A stretch of DNA of 64,000 bases, from positions 81,807 to 145,806 of the forward strand of contig DAOUET010000057.1 of assembly GCA_034430155.1 (NCBI GenBank), in the 5' to 3' direction. The notes beneath the pieces were generated by a model. That model had not been told where the DNA came from. It worked only from the letters and a program-made list of their open reading frames with translations, and searched no databases. Positions 26,848 through 35,416 of the stretch are shown one piece after another; the stretch's first letter is position 1, and the number at the start of each line of letters is the position of its first letter. This DNA comes from DAOUET01 sp034430155. Its GTDB lineage: Bacteria > Chloroflexota > Anaerolineae > Anaerolineales > UBA4823. The translations under genes and the position numbers were made by a program.

Positions 26848-28482
26848 ATGCGCACAGACGAATTTCTAAATGGAGCTAATGGGATGCAATACCAATCTTA
26901 TGCATTCGGAAAAAACCACTGGCAGCTCGAGCCGGATTTGCCACATATATTGAAGCAATATTGGGGGGATTACACCGCAAACGAAAATAAATTGCTTGAA
27001 TTCGGGCTTATTGCAGGTGGAGCAGCTTACGAGATAGCCCATTACGTTGATCGTTTTGCTCACCCTGTATTGGTGATGCACGATATGGATGGAAATAGAG
27101 TGGACCGGATTTGGCTCAGTTCCGCCCACTCAGCTATCCTTAAACAAATGGCTTTTATCAATCGTCCTCCTTACGAAGGCGGTTCCTGGCATCATCATTT
27201 TGCCTTTGGTTTTTTGCTGGCAGATCCAGGGTTATATTGCACCCTTATCGTCACAAACCAGACCGCCTATGCGATTTATAAATATTGCCCTGATCTCAAG
27301 TCCTGGTTAGAGCCTTTGCTTTCAGGTGAAGCCTGGGGTGCTACCTGGATGACAGAAACTCAAGGAGGCAGCGATCTGGGTGCCAATCTCACCATTGCCC
27401 ACCGTGAAAACGGTTCCTGGAGGCTCCTAGGAAATCATAAATATTTCGCTAGCAACGCTGGTCTCGCTGATATAGCTCTGGTAACAGCTCGACCTGAGGG
27501 TACAGAATCTGGGCCAAAGGGTATTGCCCTTTTTCTCGTTCCGCGGGTTGATCAAGGTAATCACCTCAATTTCTTCGTCCGCCGTTTAAAAGACAAAAGC
27601 GCGACTCGCGCGGTGCCAACTGGGGAAGTAGAATTTCACGATAGCCAGGCTTATCTGGTTGGCCAAGCTGGTTTAGGCATCTACTATACCCTCGAGAACC
27701 TAACTGTATCGCGCCTTGCCAATGCAGTTGGAGCCATGGGATTGACCCGCAAAGCTCACCTTGAATCCCTTTTCAGGGTCCGCTCACGCACTGCCTTTAG
27801 TAAATTATTGGTTGACCACCCCTTGATACAATGGGATCTCACCGATCTGGCAGTTAGAACTGCTGGAGGGCTTTGTCTGGTATTTCATGCCGTTCAGAAA
27901 TTCGATGAATCCTGGAAGGAAGAGCCGCCTTATACAATTGGCTATCATTATGCACGCTTTCTCTCCCACCTAGCAAAAAACCGCACCGCCAAACACGCCG
28001 CTGAATCCACTCGCTTAGCCATGGAACTTTTTGGAGGTCTCGGCTTCTTGGATGAATACCCGATTTCCCGCCTCCACCGTGAAGCCCTGGTCACAGCCAT
28101 TTGGGAGGGAACCAGTAACATACAAGCCCTGGATATGTTAGAAGCCATGCATAAGAAGGGAGCACATGAACCCTTCCTGGATGAATTTATACCTCTGCTC
28201 CTGAGAATGAATATACCCGAGGCTCGATTGGCGCGCCAGACCATCGAGAATTCGCTTTCCGAAATTGCCAGATCCAATTCCGACCAGGCCCAATGGTTCA
28301 GCAAAGCCATTCTTACCAGTCTCGCCGACGCTGCTCAGGTAGCCTTGCTCTATTTATTGGCAGAGAGTGCAGGTGAACGTTATGCCAAGCTGGCATCCCT
28401 CTTCGCCCATCGCTTTCTGGCCAGGGAACCCTATCCCTCCTGGGCGCTCACAGATCAAGAAGTCTGGATGCCTTTGAATTAA
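26848..28482 (+). CDS. Acyl-CoA dehydrogenase, AidB-like
   Basis: A 544-residue flavoprotein of the acyl-CoA dehydrogenase superfamily. 'WMTETQGGSDLGAN' is the flavin/substrate motif and 'LHREALVTAIWEGTSNIQALDML' matches the C-terminal AidB-type signature (split here as REALVTAIWEGTSN). AidB-like members are larger than classical dehydrogenases and can lack known substrates. It follows the FAD oxidoreductase by 21 bp and closes the plus-strand run. The convergent lipoprotein gene ends 18 bp later with no terminator visible. Confidence 0.9.
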   Translation: MRTDEFLNGANGMQYQSYAFGKNHWQLEPDLPHILKQYWGDYTANENKLLEFGLIAGGAAYEIAHYVDRFAHPVLVMHDMDGNRVDRIWLSSAHSAILKQMAFINRPPYEGGSWHHHFAFGFLLADPGLYCTLIVTNQTAYAIYKYCPDLKSWLEPLLSGEAWGATWMTETQGGSDLGANLTIAHRENGSWRLLGNHKYFASNAGLADIALVTARPEGTESGPKGIALFLVPRVDQGNHLNFFVRRLKDKSATRAVPTGEVEFHDSQAYLVGQAGLGIYYTLENLTVSRLANAVGAMGLTRKAHLESLFRVRSRTAFSKLLVDHPLIQWDLTDLAVRTAGGLCLVFHAVQKFDESWKEEPPYTIGYHYARFLSHLAKNRTAKHAAESTRLAMELFGGLGFLDEYPISRLHREALVTAIWEGTSNIQALDMLEAMHKKGAHEPFLDEFIPLLLRMNIPEARLARQTIENSLSEIARSNSDQAQWFSKAILTSLADAAQVALLYLLAESAGERYAKLASLFAHRFLAREPYPSWALTDQEVWMPLN

Positions 28483-28500
28483 GGGCGTATATCTGAATAA

Positions 28501-29046
28501 TCAATTCTGAGGGGGTGAATCGCAAGCAGGGGAACCGGGTGCTTGTGTCGCAATTTCAGCATTGCTGTTCTCTTTACCGACATGCAGGGTCACGCACGCA
28601 ATATCCCCCCAGTCCTCTCCCTTCCCAAGACACCGCTGGGCTTTGGCTTTAATTACCCAATCCCCCTCTTTATTAAACCTCAATCGCGCCCCTATGAATA
28701 CGGGAACTTTTGCCTGAAGATCGCCCTGCCAAGATGGGTTGCCTTCGAGCAACTCAGCACCTTCTGGCAAATAAATACTCGCTATCGTTCCCGGTGAGTC
28801 AACTTTCGAGAAGATCATCATGGTTAAATCAACGCTTTCATTCAACTTTGGCACACGTGAGAGGGCTAGGCGTACTTCAATGGGTGAAGTGCCATCAGCA
28901 GGATCAGTATCAACAGGGACCCATTGATCAAGTTGGGGTGTATCGGTGACCATGCTTCTATTTTCTCTACTACTACAACCGTTTGAAATCAGTATTAAGG
29001 CCATCAACCAAATGATTTTCTTAACTATATGCAGTTTACAGGTCAT
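28501..29046 (-). CDS. Predicted lipoprotein of unknown function
   Basis: A 181-residue protein. A basic N-terminus and hydrophobic helix (residues ~8-22) lead to ISNGC, a lipobox-like cleavage site, so the mature protein is probably anchored by Cys24. The remainder is polar and beta-rich, with a Pro/Ser tail. I do not recognise the family. GGAGGTGAAT precedes the ATG. It lies downstream of the second moxR-DUF58 pair but 495 bp away and after a terminator, so it is probably transcribed separately. Confidence 0.75.
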   Translation of the reverse strand: MTCKLHIVKKIIWLMALILISNGCSSRENRSMVTDTPQLDQWVPVDTDPADGTSPIEVRLALSRVPKLNESVDLTMMIFSKVDSPGTIASIYLPEGAELLEGNPSWQGDLQAKVPVFIGARLRFNKEGDWVIKAKAQRCLGKGEDWGDIACVTLHVGKENSNAEIATQAPGSPACDSPPQN

Positions 29047-29541
29047 TTGGATTCACCTCCAGATTACCAGTGTTTGATCCCTGTGTATTAGATGGTTGAA
29101 ATCCGAGAAAATAAAAACCGGCTTGGTAAGGCCGGTTTCGCTATTAGCTCCACGATAATCTACCTACGAAAAATGTAGGATTAGCGACCAGTTTTGATCA
29201 TCGCTTCATTGCTGCCCAGGAATACAATCTCAATATTTTCCGGAATATTGCTGGTTTTTTATAGTTGCCTTTACTCAACCTCAATCAGTGGGCTTGTAGC
29301 AAATTTCACCTACTATACAAGAAAACGAAGTAATCGCCGGTTTGTTACAATTATCTACAGAATAAAAAATCGAAAATTCGATAAAAAATCAAGGCATACC
29401 AAGGTTTTTCATTGATGTGCCGTTGATCATAAGCTACTCATCCGACCAAGGATAAGATGGATTAGGTTGTAACGCTTGTGCTCAAAAAATCGATATGCTT
29501 TTCCTCTTCTTAGTGATTCGAGATTAGGCCCAAAATCATAT
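29047..29541. other. Intergenic region between lipoprotein and DUF58 copy 2
   Basis: A 495-bp A+T-rich gap. It holds the hairpin at 29115-29138 and a small stem CCTAC/GTAGG (29162-29178). A 73-codon plus-strand frame at 29194-29415 has no Shine-Dalgarno and an unusual composition; I do not count it as a gene. Nothing else is recognised. Confidence 0.5.
29115..29138 (-). terminator. Intrinsic terminator on the minus strand upstream of the lipoprotein gene
   Basis: AAACCGGC (29115-29122) pairs with GCCGGTTT (29131-29138), loop of 8 nt. On the minus strand the stem is followed by TTATTTTC. It lies 400 bp after the DUF58 stop and 70 bp before the lipoprotein start, so it may end the moxR-DUF58 transcript or attenuate the lipoprotein gene. 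Confidence 0.6.
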
Positions 29542-30801
29542 TTATTGGTATCGTCCCGATAAAGCTACTTCTAGCTTCATGTCTCGTTTCACTTGTCGAA
29601 CAGGTATTCGTAACATTTTCAGCATCTCAACCAACTCATTCGTACCTGCAGCGCCATTGAAGGAAGCCGCATCGATCAATACCGCAATTGGGCGTAGCCC
29701 GCGTCGCAATAAATAATCAGCTGCTAAAGCTACCTCCTGGTGAACGGACGGGGTAATTATCACCACAGCACTACCCCGAGCAAGATGTTGTGCCTGGATT
29801 TCCACCAACCCATGAAGTGGCAGATTTCCTTCTGCCCTTAGCATTGCTAATGCTTCTAGGATTTTGCCTAGCTGGCGCCCTCCTCGCTCTGGAGGCAGCA
29901 AGCTTAACAATTGCCCAGCACTGACAAAACCTAATGCACGTCCTTGTTGTAAATAATAACGCGCCAGGGAAGCTGCGATACTGACCCCATATTCCTCGGT
30001 TGAAGGGGGTAAATCGACTCGAGAGTCTCGCTTCCACAAGGATTCAGCTAGTAGTGCAGATCTATCATAAGGCAATCCCGCCTGATTATCTTGAGTCGAA
30101 TCTAAGAACAACCATACATCCCCTTGAGGATCCAGTTCAAATTCCTTAGATATCAATCGCCCCCTCCTGGCTGTGCTCACCCAATGTATCCGGTTTAAAG
30201 GATCACCAGGCGCATAGTCGCGTACACCCGCCGCATTGGCAGTCACTTGTGGAGTACGCCGGCGGAGCGATTCCCCTCCCGGCATCAAACCAGGTGGACT
30301 GATAAAAGAACTGATATCAACCATCATCGGATAAACCAGCAGTGAATTGCTTGCTGGGATCAACTCGCTAACAGGGAAAAGCCCAAATGGATCTCCAGAC
30401 TCCAACACCGTTGGCCCTAAAGAAAACACGCCACGTTCTACCAATCGCGTACGTGCCAAGTATGTGCGCCCCCGCTTTCCCTCGATCAATGCGAAGACCC
30501 GCGACCCTTGAGATCCAGGTAAGGGAGATTCATCTCTTACTGCTATCCACATTCGTGGTAAACGATTAGGGTTATCGATTTCAAATCGTTCCTCGAAGAT
30601 CTGACCTACTTGGGCGCGCAGAGTGCGTGCTCGTCTGCGAAACCTGAGACCTCGTAAGGCCAGCTTTGCCCAAAACCAACTTGATACCATTAACAATGCC
30701 GATAAATAACTTAAGCGGTAATATAGCTGCGATCCCGAAACAATCCCAGCAAACACGCTGAGTACCAGTAGAATCAATACAATTCGCTGACCGGTCGTCA
30801 T
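29542..30801 (-). CDS. DUF58 domain protein (copy 2)
   Basis: A 419-residue protein. Two hydrophobic helices fill the first ~45 residues, a beta-rich domain follows, and the DUF58 core 'RDYAPGDPLNRIHWVSTARRG' with 'SKEFELDP' lies around residues 198-228, ahead of a vWA-like domain 'VWLFLDST'. It begins 2 bp after moxR copy 2, so the two are tightly coupled. It differs clearly from copy 1 (17.7-18.9 kb), and here no DUF4129 gene follows. Confidence 0.9.
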   Translation of the reverse strand: MTTGQRIVLILLVLSVFAGIVSGSQLYYRLSYLSALLMVSSWFWAKLALRGLRFRRRARTLRAQVGQIFEERFEIDNPNRLPRMWIAVRDESPLPGSQGSRVFALIEGKRGRTYLARTRLVERGVFSLGPTVLESGDPFGLFPVSELIPASNSLLVYPMMVDISSFISPPGLMPGGESLRRRTPQVTANAAGVRDYAPGDPLNRIHWVSTARRGRLISKEFELDPQGDVWLFLDSTQDNQAGLPYDRSALLAESLWKRDSRVDLPPSTEEYGVSIAASLARYYLQQGRALGFVSAGQLLSLLPPERGGRQLGKILEALAMLRAEGNLPLHGLVEIQAQHLARGSAVVIITPSVHQEVALAADYLLRRGLRPIAVLIDAASFNGAAGTNELVEMLKMLRIPVRQVKRDMKLEVALSGRYQ

Positions 30802-30803
30802 AC

Positions 30804-31760
30804 TTAATTCTGGAAAGTAAGATCTCCTCCTGGCACTGCGACCGTGTCTAAAATCTCTTCGACAACTTGTTCGGCAGATAAATCTCTCAGGCGAGCTGCT
30901 GGTCCGAGGATAACGCGGTGTCCGAGCGCTGCTCCAGCCAGAGCCTTGATATCGTCCGGGAGCACATAATCCCGTCCCTGCAATGCCGCTCGTGCCTGAC
31001 CTGCCCGGTATAAGGTCAAACTACCACGTGGGCTGGCTCCCAGGTAAACCTCCGGATATTCACGCGTTCGCCGAGACAGTTCCACGATATATTGTTTTAC
31101 GGGTGAGGCTACGAAGACTTCCTTCACCGCCTCCTGGGCTTGCAATACCTGTTCACTTGATATGACGCTCTCCAGCTCCTCAATCGGGTGACGGAACTGT
31201 TGGCGCTCAAGCACGTTAATCTCCTCATCGGCTTGTGGATATCCCAAGCGGACCCGCAGTAAAAAACGATCCAATTGTGCTTCTGGCAGAGGAAATGTTC
31301 CCTCATATTCGATGGGGTTTTGAGTAGCCAAAACCATAAAAGGGTGCGGTAGGAGATGAGTTAATCCATCAACAGTAATCTGTCTTTCATCCATCGCTTC
31401 CAGGAGCGCGGCTTGCGTTTTTGGCGTCGCCCGGTTTATCTCGTCAGCAAGGACAATCTGAGCCATAATCGGGCCTGGCCGAAACTCAAAATCACGACTT
31501 ACCTGGTTAAAGATCGAAACCCCGGTTACATCGCTCGGCAACATATCAGGTGTAAATTGAATGCGGCTGAACTTGCAGCCTAACGAACGTGCCAGGCTGC
31601 GGGCCAGCATGGTTTTGCCAACACCAGGTACATCCTCGATCAACAGGTGACCTTGGCAGAGTAAACTAATCACCGCTAACTCTACCGTCGACCGTTTACC
31701 AACAATAACTTTTTCTATATTTTCAATAATTGTGTCTGAAAAATCTTGCACGAGTGACAT
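30804..31760 (-). CDS. MoxR family AAA ATPase (copy 2)
   Basis: A 318-residue AAA+ ATPase with Walker A GVGKT (46-50), Walker B IVLADE (102-107) and '[20 protein letters not shown]'. The sensor region '[22 protein letters not shown]' is nearly the same as in copy 1. AGGAGA lies 6 nt before the ATG. It works with the DUF58 protein immediately downstream; the client is unknown. Confidence 0.94.
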   Translation of the reverse strand: MSLVQDFSDTIIENIEKVIVGKRSTVELAVISLLCQGHLLIEDVPGVGKTMLARSLARSLGCKFSRIQFTPDMLPSDVTGVSIFNQVSRDFEFRPGPIMAQIVLADEINRATPKTQAALLEAMDERQITVDGLTHLLPHPFMVLATQNPIEYEGTFPLPEAQLDRFLLRVRLGYPQADEEINVLERQQFRHPIEELESVISSEQVLQAQEAVKEVFVASPVKQYIVELSRRTREYPEVYLGASPRGSLTLYRAGQARAALQGRDYVLPDDIKALAGAALGHRVILGPAARLRDLSAEQVVEEILDTVAVPGGDLTFQN

Positions 31761-31815
31761 ATCGTTCTCCTACGATAAAGATTTAGACAATATAATCCTG
31801 CTGTTTGAATGCGCT

Positions 31816-34374
31816 TTATCGTTCTTCTGCGCTTGAATTAACCCACAAATAGCCTAACCCCAACCATGCAATTATACAGATAGCCAATCCAACGTAAAAC
31901 CAGATTGGACGATAGGCTAAAGTTACCTCATGATTCCCCGAAGGAATACTCACAGCCCGGAATAAATAATTCGCTCTCATGATAGGGATTGGTGTATCGT
32001 CGATCCAGGCTTTCCACCCAGGATACCATACATCGGCTATTAACAGAAAACCAGGATATTTTGCTTCTATCTCAACTTTTAGATCATTGGGGGATGCAGA
32101 CGTTGTTTGCACGGAGGCACCCCCTGCATCGAGGCAATCGGGGATTTCTATAGGCGTGTCTGCTTCGAGTACCACTTCGCTATTAAAATCCATCTTTCCG
32201 TTCAATATCCGATCTAAAGCTTGATCCCCATTACTAGCCAATAAGCCGCAAGATAGCCATCGAATCCGCGGATAAGGGTCCCCTATTTGAAAATATATCC
32301 CGAATGGATGGGTATTATCCACATTTTCTACTATTTTTACACTCATAAGGTTCAGTAATTCAGACTTAACCTGTAAAGATGCTTGATCCAAAGCTGATAT
32401 CCATACCTGGTATCTTCCTGGCACCAAGGGATCGAAATTGCTTGCCGTCGGTATCCCGTCCAGGAGAGACAGATTAGGTAAAAAAGTGTCTCGCAAATTG
32501 TCCCAACCAGTGAAGCTTTCGGGTGGGGCAAATGTGTTTGCGCGAAAAAAGCGAGAATATTTAAGAGCATCTTCACCTTCAGGAAAAATATACAGGCGTT
32601 CGTCTCCCAACAATGGTTTAATTTGTGATATTGTCCCAGGAACAGTGCGATAAAAATTCCTGTCAACTCCTGGATTCTGGCCCCAACCGGCAATTAACAG
32701 ATCTGCCGCTACGAATATGTTGGCAGCCCAAAACCACCAGTTCTTCCTTAGCCTGCTTTCCTCAGAACTTTCAAGCGGTGCGAGCGGGGCAGTTAGAATC
32801 AGAATACCGGCGCCTACACCCCACACGCCGGTCATAGCCGTCGCTTTCAGAAAGGATGGCTTAATCGCTTCAATAATGTTTTCAGAAAATATTGCGGCCA
32901 AGCCTGCCCCAAATGAAATTGCGATAGCACCGGCGACCCCCAGGCGAGTCCAATACAAACCCTTGCCTGTAGGACGTTTTAAGGAATTCGCACCCATGCC
33001 GGCTAGCAGAGCTAAAGCAAATTCTGCCCAAATTGTCCATCTGGTGGGCGCCTGAAACATGGAAAAGGTTGGTACATGCTTGTACAGCCACGGGAAAATA
33101 GGTGTGTTCTTACCCAAAGCCAACAGAAAAGAAAACAACATTACAATCAATAAAAAAGTTTCCAATTTAGTTGGGTTGAGTTCCGCATGAGACAATTCGT
33201 GGTCCTGCAAATGTCTCTTCTTTATTCCATTGTAGACCGCTATCATAGCCAATATCAACGGTAATAATCCCACATAAATCGCATCTTCCCAATAATAACC
33301 ATAACCCCAATAATCACCAGTCGCCGGATCACCAAAAAGTTTTGGTGCTAGCACAGTCAGGAAGCGCCACGGCCAGAAAGAATATGTCATAGCGAATTCG
33401 TAATCCACTGCTTTAGCACGTTGTGATACCAGCAAATATTCGGTTGTTGGGAGTAGCTGCACAGCCGCTAGCAAAATCCCTGATAGGATTACAAATCCTA
33501 ACCAACCCCACATTGACGCCAATCGATGGATGTACCCGAGTAGGTCTTTAAAGGTTACATTTGAGAGAAATGGTGTTCTTACTGAAATATGGCTATGCGC
33601 TTTCCCCTGTATTCTTGTAGACCTCTGCGTTTCTCTCTCGGCGAAAGTCAGGTACCCACCCCAAATTACTGCCAGTACAAGCGTGTACCAGCTGGTTTGC
33701 GCATGCCCCGCCAGCAATTGCATGCCTATACTGGGGATCAAAATCAGTACCGGCTTCTTCATTATCTTCTTGAAGACATGAAATGGGATACCAAAATTCG
33801 TACTCTTGGTTTTATTTTCACCTGCAACGCCGACTTTTCGCTCTCTAGCAGAATTTATTGTAAAAACAAGCTCGGTAACACCTAGGATTATCCAGGGTAA
33901 CCATGCAGAAGTTGCATTTATACTGAGAAAACCCGCTCGAGTAACCAGGTATCCCGAAAGGCTGAATGACAGCCCACAAATTATCTGGGCTAGTAGATTC
34001 AACCCCAATCGACGGGCAAGCAACGCCATACCCAGAGCTGCCCAGCAAAGGTGCAACCCTATCAGCATGGCTTGTCCCCAGGCGATCAATCCTGACCCAC
34101 CCAACCCTCCCAGTACCAGGTACATCCAGTTGGGGGGGTAGAACAATGCGGATTGGTAATTGGCGAGTAACGGTGCGCCCATCCCTAAAAGGGGATTCCA
34201 TAAGGGCAAATGTCCCGTTCGCAGAGTTTCCCAAGCCCATGACCACCAGGGAACAAACTGCAAAGAGGGTGTCCCCCAAAATAAAGCCCGTCCTGTTAAC
34301 AATATTGGAGACAATAAGACAAATGGCGTTATGATCAGAAATAGATAGGGCAGGCGTAAGTTTTTTCTAATCAT
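31816..34374 (-). CDS. YfhO family membrane protein (large, 852 residues)
   Basis: A polytopic protein with about a dozen helices in the first ~560 residues and a final one near the C-terminus. Between them is an extracytoplasmic domain. The YfhO end 'LLIADVWYPGWKAWIDD...NHEVTLAYRP' is present. YfhO proteins are GT-C-like and have been linked to glycosylation of envelope polymers; the sugar and acceptor here are unknown. No Shine-Dalgarno is clear; TGATAGAAT, an extended -10, lies 11 nt before the ATG. The neighbours at 35.3-39.2 kb are of the same type. Confidence 0.85.
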   Translation of the reverse strand: MIRKNLRLPYLFLIITPFVLLSPILLTGRALFWGTPSLQFVPWWSWAWETLRTGHLPLWNPLLGMGAPLLANYQSALFYPPNWMYLVLGGLGGSGLIAWGQAMLIGLHLCWAALGMALLARRLGLNLLAQIICGLSFSLSGYLVTRAGFLSINATSAWLPWIILGVTELVFTINSARERKVGVAGENKTKSTNFGIPFHVFKKIMKKPVLILIPSIGMQLLAGHAQTSWYTLVLAVIWGGYLTFAERETQRSTRIQGKAHSHISVRTPFLSNVTFKDLLGYIHRLASMWGWLGFVILSGILLAAVQLLPTTEYLLVSQRAKAVDYEFAMTYSFWPWRFLTVLAPKLFGDPATGDYWGYGYYWEDAIYVGLLPLILAMIAVYNGIKKRHLQDHELSHAELNPTKLETFLLIVMLFSFLLALGKNTPIFPWLYKHVPTFSMFQAPTRWTIWAEFALALLAGMGANSLKRPTGKGLYWTRLGVAGAIAISFGAGLAAIFSENIIEAIKPSFLKATAMTGVWGVGAGILILTAPLAPLESSEESRLRKNWWFWAANIFVAADLLIAGWGQNPGVDRNFYRTVPGTISQIKPLLGDERLYIFPEGEDALKYSRFFRANTFAPPESFTGWDNLRDTFLPNLSLLDGIPTASNFDPLVPGRYQVWISALDQASLQVKSELLNLMSVKIVENVDNTHPFGIYFQIGDPYPRIRWLSCGLLASNGDQALDRILNGKMDFNSEVVLEADTPIEIPDCLDAGGASVQTTSASPNDLKVEIEAKYPGFLLIADVWYPGWKAWIDDTPIPIMRANYLFRAVSIPSGNHEVTLAYRPIWFYVGLAICIIAWLGLGYLWVNSSAEER

Positions 34375-34759
34375 GTTGAAGGCATATTCTATCAGATCAG
34401 AGGGTTTTTATTGGTTTCGAATTGATTGACATCTAAGATATCATGGATTTGGATAGTATATCCCCTCCTTCACAATATTAAGTTTAGAACTTATGCAGTT
34501 GGTGGGAGGATAGGGGTGTTTGGGCGGGCGTTGCCCAAACACCCCTGATTTTCCCCTGAACTGCGTAACTACTAAAGTTTTCAAGATGGTAATTCACTAA
34601 GAATAATAATAGTGATTTAATTGGTTTGGATCTTGGGGCAAATTACTGGACCAACATGGTAAAATCACCCCAATTCATCCTGCGCTTAATCCTTATATAA
34701 GATCGACTGGCAAGGTTTTTTCCACACCCTAAATCTAGGTTAATTCTTCTGCGATTATC
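34375..34759. other. Divergent intergenic region with one palindromic repeat
   Basis: A 385-bp gap between the YfhO gene (minus) and the LysE gene (plus). It holds repeat copy A at 34483-34576. No promoter for lysE could be assigned with confidence, and no open frame of interest is seen. Confidence 0.5.
34483..34576. repeat. 94-bp palindromic repeat element, copy A
   Basis: The ends TTTAGaActTAtGCAGTT and AACTGCGTAACTACTAAA are inverted repeats (15 of 18 match). The centre is a 14-bp perfect hairpin AGGGGTGTTTGGGC / GCCCAAACACCCCT with loop GGGCGTT. The same element lies at 47648-47741. The 86-bp core differs at three positions, all of which keep the fold. A 6-bp direct repeat AAGTTT abuts both sides (34480-34485, 34575-34580), as after an insertion. 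It contains no gene and looks like a MITE or REP-type element. Confidence 0.85.
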
Positions 34760-35416
34760 ATGATTCCTTCTTCCTCCATTCCTGCTGTTTTTATCTTTTC
34801 ATTCGTTGTTGGCTTTGGAGCGGTTATCTCACCCGGACCAGTATCAGTAGCAATCGTAAGTCAGTCCCCTCGACGAGGTTGGTTTACCGGGCCATTAGTA
34901 GCCACAGGTCATTCTCTCCTGGAACTGCTTATCGTTATACTGATTGCTTTTGGTTTATCTGCAGGTTTAGCACATCCCACTATTCAAACAGTTATTGCTT
35001 TGCTCGGCGGGGCTCTCCTCACCTGGATGGGTGCAAAAATGGCATGGGATTCGTGGCGAAAAAAGATCGGGTTGCCGGGTAAGAATTCCGAGTTGGGGAA
35101 CATGACCTCAAGACAATTAGTAAGTTTGGGCATGGTCGCCACGGTTAGCAATCCGTTCTGGTATGCATGGTGGGTGACCGTGGCAGCTGGCTATTTAACC
35201 CAAGCACGTGCATTAGGTGTGGCTGCATTAATCGCTTTTTACCTCGGGCATATCTCTGCAGATTTTGCCTGGGATACCACCCTTTCTACCATAGTTGCAA
35301 GCGGTCGGCGCTGGATAACTGATGGGATTTACCGTGGGCTAATCTTTGTTGCCGGGGTTTTTTTGATCTATTTGGGATTCGTTTTCCTGACTCAAGGGAT
35401 ATTGTCTCTTTCTTGA
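34760..35416 (+). CDS. LysE family transporter
   Basis: A 218-residue inner-membrane exporter with about six helices. 'FVVGFGAVISPGPVSVAIV' is the LysE/RhtB N-terminal signature and 'TVSNPFWYAWW' a second conserved segment. Members export amino acids or similar small molecules; the substrate is unknown. No Shine-Dalgarno precedes the ATG. The last 78 bp overlap the 3' end of the convergent 741-residue membrane-protein gene. Confidence 0.88.
   Translation: MIPSSSIPAVFIFSFVVGFGAVISPGPVSVAIVSQSPRRGWFTGPLVATGHSLLELLIVILIAFGLSAGLAHPTIQTVIALLGGALLTWMGAKMAWDSWRKKIGLPGKNSELGNMTSRQLVSLGMVATVSNPFWYAWWVTVAAGYLTQARALGVAALIAFYLGHISADFAWDTTLSTIVASGRRWITDGIYRGLIFVAGVFLIYLGFVFLTQGILSLS

Noticed and set aside
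29194..29415. 73-codon plus-strand frame in an intergenic gap
   Set aside because: No Shine-Dalgarno or -10 box at a useful distance, A+T-rich with an atypical residue mix, no recognisable family.
34483..34576. 94-bp repeat as a simple transcription terminator
   Set aside because: Copy A lies between divergent genes and has no U-tract next to the central stem; a mobile or structural element explains both copies better.
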